Assembly (NCBI GenBank): GCA_037176905.1
Contig: JBBBWG010028589.1
Coordinates: forward strand, 1 to 57,519
From: Azolla pinnata
Lineage: Eukaryota; Streptophyta; Polypodiopsida; Salviniales; Salviniaceae
Direction: 5' to 3'
DNA: 57,519 bases
Below the pieces are notes generated by a model. The model did no database searches, was not told the origin of the DNA, and saw only the letters and a program-made list of their open reading frames with translations. This document shows, one piece after another, positions 56,979 to 57,519 of the stretch (positions within the stretch are counted from its first letter, which is position 1; the number at the start of each line of letters is the position of its first letter). A program made the position numbers and the translations under genes.

Positions 56979-57519
56979 GCGAGGACAACAGCATCGACCT
57001 GAACCTGGCGATGATGACGCTGGGCCCGGCGGATCTGCAGATGCAGCAGCAGCAGCAGAACGGCGGCGGCGGAGGCGGGGGTCCGGCGGCGGCGGATCTG
57101 GCGTCGCCGCCGCTGCACGGGTCGAGCCTGCGCGTGGCGTACCAGGGCGTGCCGGGGGCGTACAGCGAGGCGGCGGCGTGCAGGGCGTACGGGGGCGGCG
57201 GGTGCGAGCCGATCCCGTGCGACCAGTTCGAGGCGGCGTTCCAGTCGGTGGAGCTGTGGCTCGCCGACCGAGCGGTGCTGCCGGTCGAGAACTCGCTGGG
57301 GGGGAGCATCCACCGCAACTACGACCTGCTGCTGAGCCACAGGCTGCACATCGTGGGGGAGGTGGCGATGCCGGTGAGGCACTGCCTGCTGGCGATGCCG
57401 GGGACGGGGATCGCGGGGATCGCGAGGGCGATAAGCCACCCGCAGGCGCTGGCGCAGGGTGAGCACACGTTGACGGCGCTGGGGATGCCGCCGCCGGCGG
57501 CGAGCCGCGAGGCGGTGGA
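56876..57519 (+). CDS. ADT: Arogenate dehydratase / prephenate dehydratase, 5' part
   Basis: A single open frame of 214 codons reaches the window end without an intron. After a low-complexity N-terminus (about 1-80: [15 protein letters not shown], a Gly run, a Gln run, a second Gly run) the catalytic domain begins at [20 protein letters not shown] (about 82-101). It continues with [53 protein letters not shown] and [11 protein letters not shown]. Plant members convert arogenate (and some prephenate) to phenylalanine, with a C-terminal ACT regulatory domain that would lie beyond the window. An in-frame TGA at 56840-56842 precedes the first ATG, so the protein as read has no typical plastid transit peptide, which is unusual. 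An upstream non-coding first exon or a missed start is possible. Confidence 0.9.

Noticed and set aside
56524..57318. 264-codon minus-strand frame opposite the dehydratase
   Set aside because: A shadow of GC-rich codons (poly-Pro and poly-Cys runs).

Overview
The window is nuclear DNA of a flowering plant. The gene models have introns with normal plant splice sites, and several of the families are plant-specific: a VAMP71-type longin SNARE, a kinesin-7 with the NACK-type C-terminal domain, a Nod19-like secreted protein, an arogenate dehydratase and a plant MED15. The telomere-like motifs are of the TTTAGGG type. The species cannot be named from the sequence. The GC-rich 5' end of the last gene would suit a monocot or an early-diverging angiosperm, but this is a guess. 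Gene models were built by hand from splice sites, phase and family motifs. All intron phases in the main models close.

Layout, left to right. 1-7150: a tandem duplication of the promoter and first exon of a VAMP714-like vacuolar R-SNARE (complete gene 4598-7148). The upstream copy (75-1670) keeps only exon 1, and a small proline-rich membrane-protein ORF lies between the copies. 9928-13119: inositol polyphosphate 5/6-kinase (ITPK), 10 exons. 14900-18342: serine carboxypeptidase-like protein of the SCPL50/51 type, 7 exons. 19386-24220 (minus): tRNA pseudouridine synthase PUS10, 15 exons, containing a 100-N assembly gap in an intron and a telo-box minisatellite just upstream. 25638-30660 (minus): KIN7F/G-like kinesin with a NACK C-terminal domain, 15 exons. 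33541-35263 (minus): stress up-regulated Nod19-like secreted protein, 3 exons.

37458-40758 and 42347-50668 (plus): a tandem pair of MED15 genes. The downstream copy is complete (1432 aa, 11 exons). The upstream copy has lost the glutamine-rich exon and everything after the middle of exon 7, and could encode a KIX-only protein of about 119 aa. 52104-54855: a DUF212 'acid phosphatase/haloperoxidase-related' membrane protein, 2 exons. 55995-56066 (minus): initiator tRNA-Met. 56876 to the window end: the 5' part of an arogenate/prephenate dehydratase that lacks an obvious plastid transit peptide.

The genes are unrelated housekeeping and regulatory loci (membrane traffic, inositol phosphate signalling, proteolysis, tRNA modification and initiation, cytoskeleton, transcription, phenylalanine synthesis) and do not form a pathway cluster. 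The most unusual structure is the pair of independent tandem duplications (VAMP714 and MED15). In each, a truncated copy with an intact first part sits directly upstream of the complete gene. These are the best candidates for unannotated alternative first exons or a KIX-domain microprotein.
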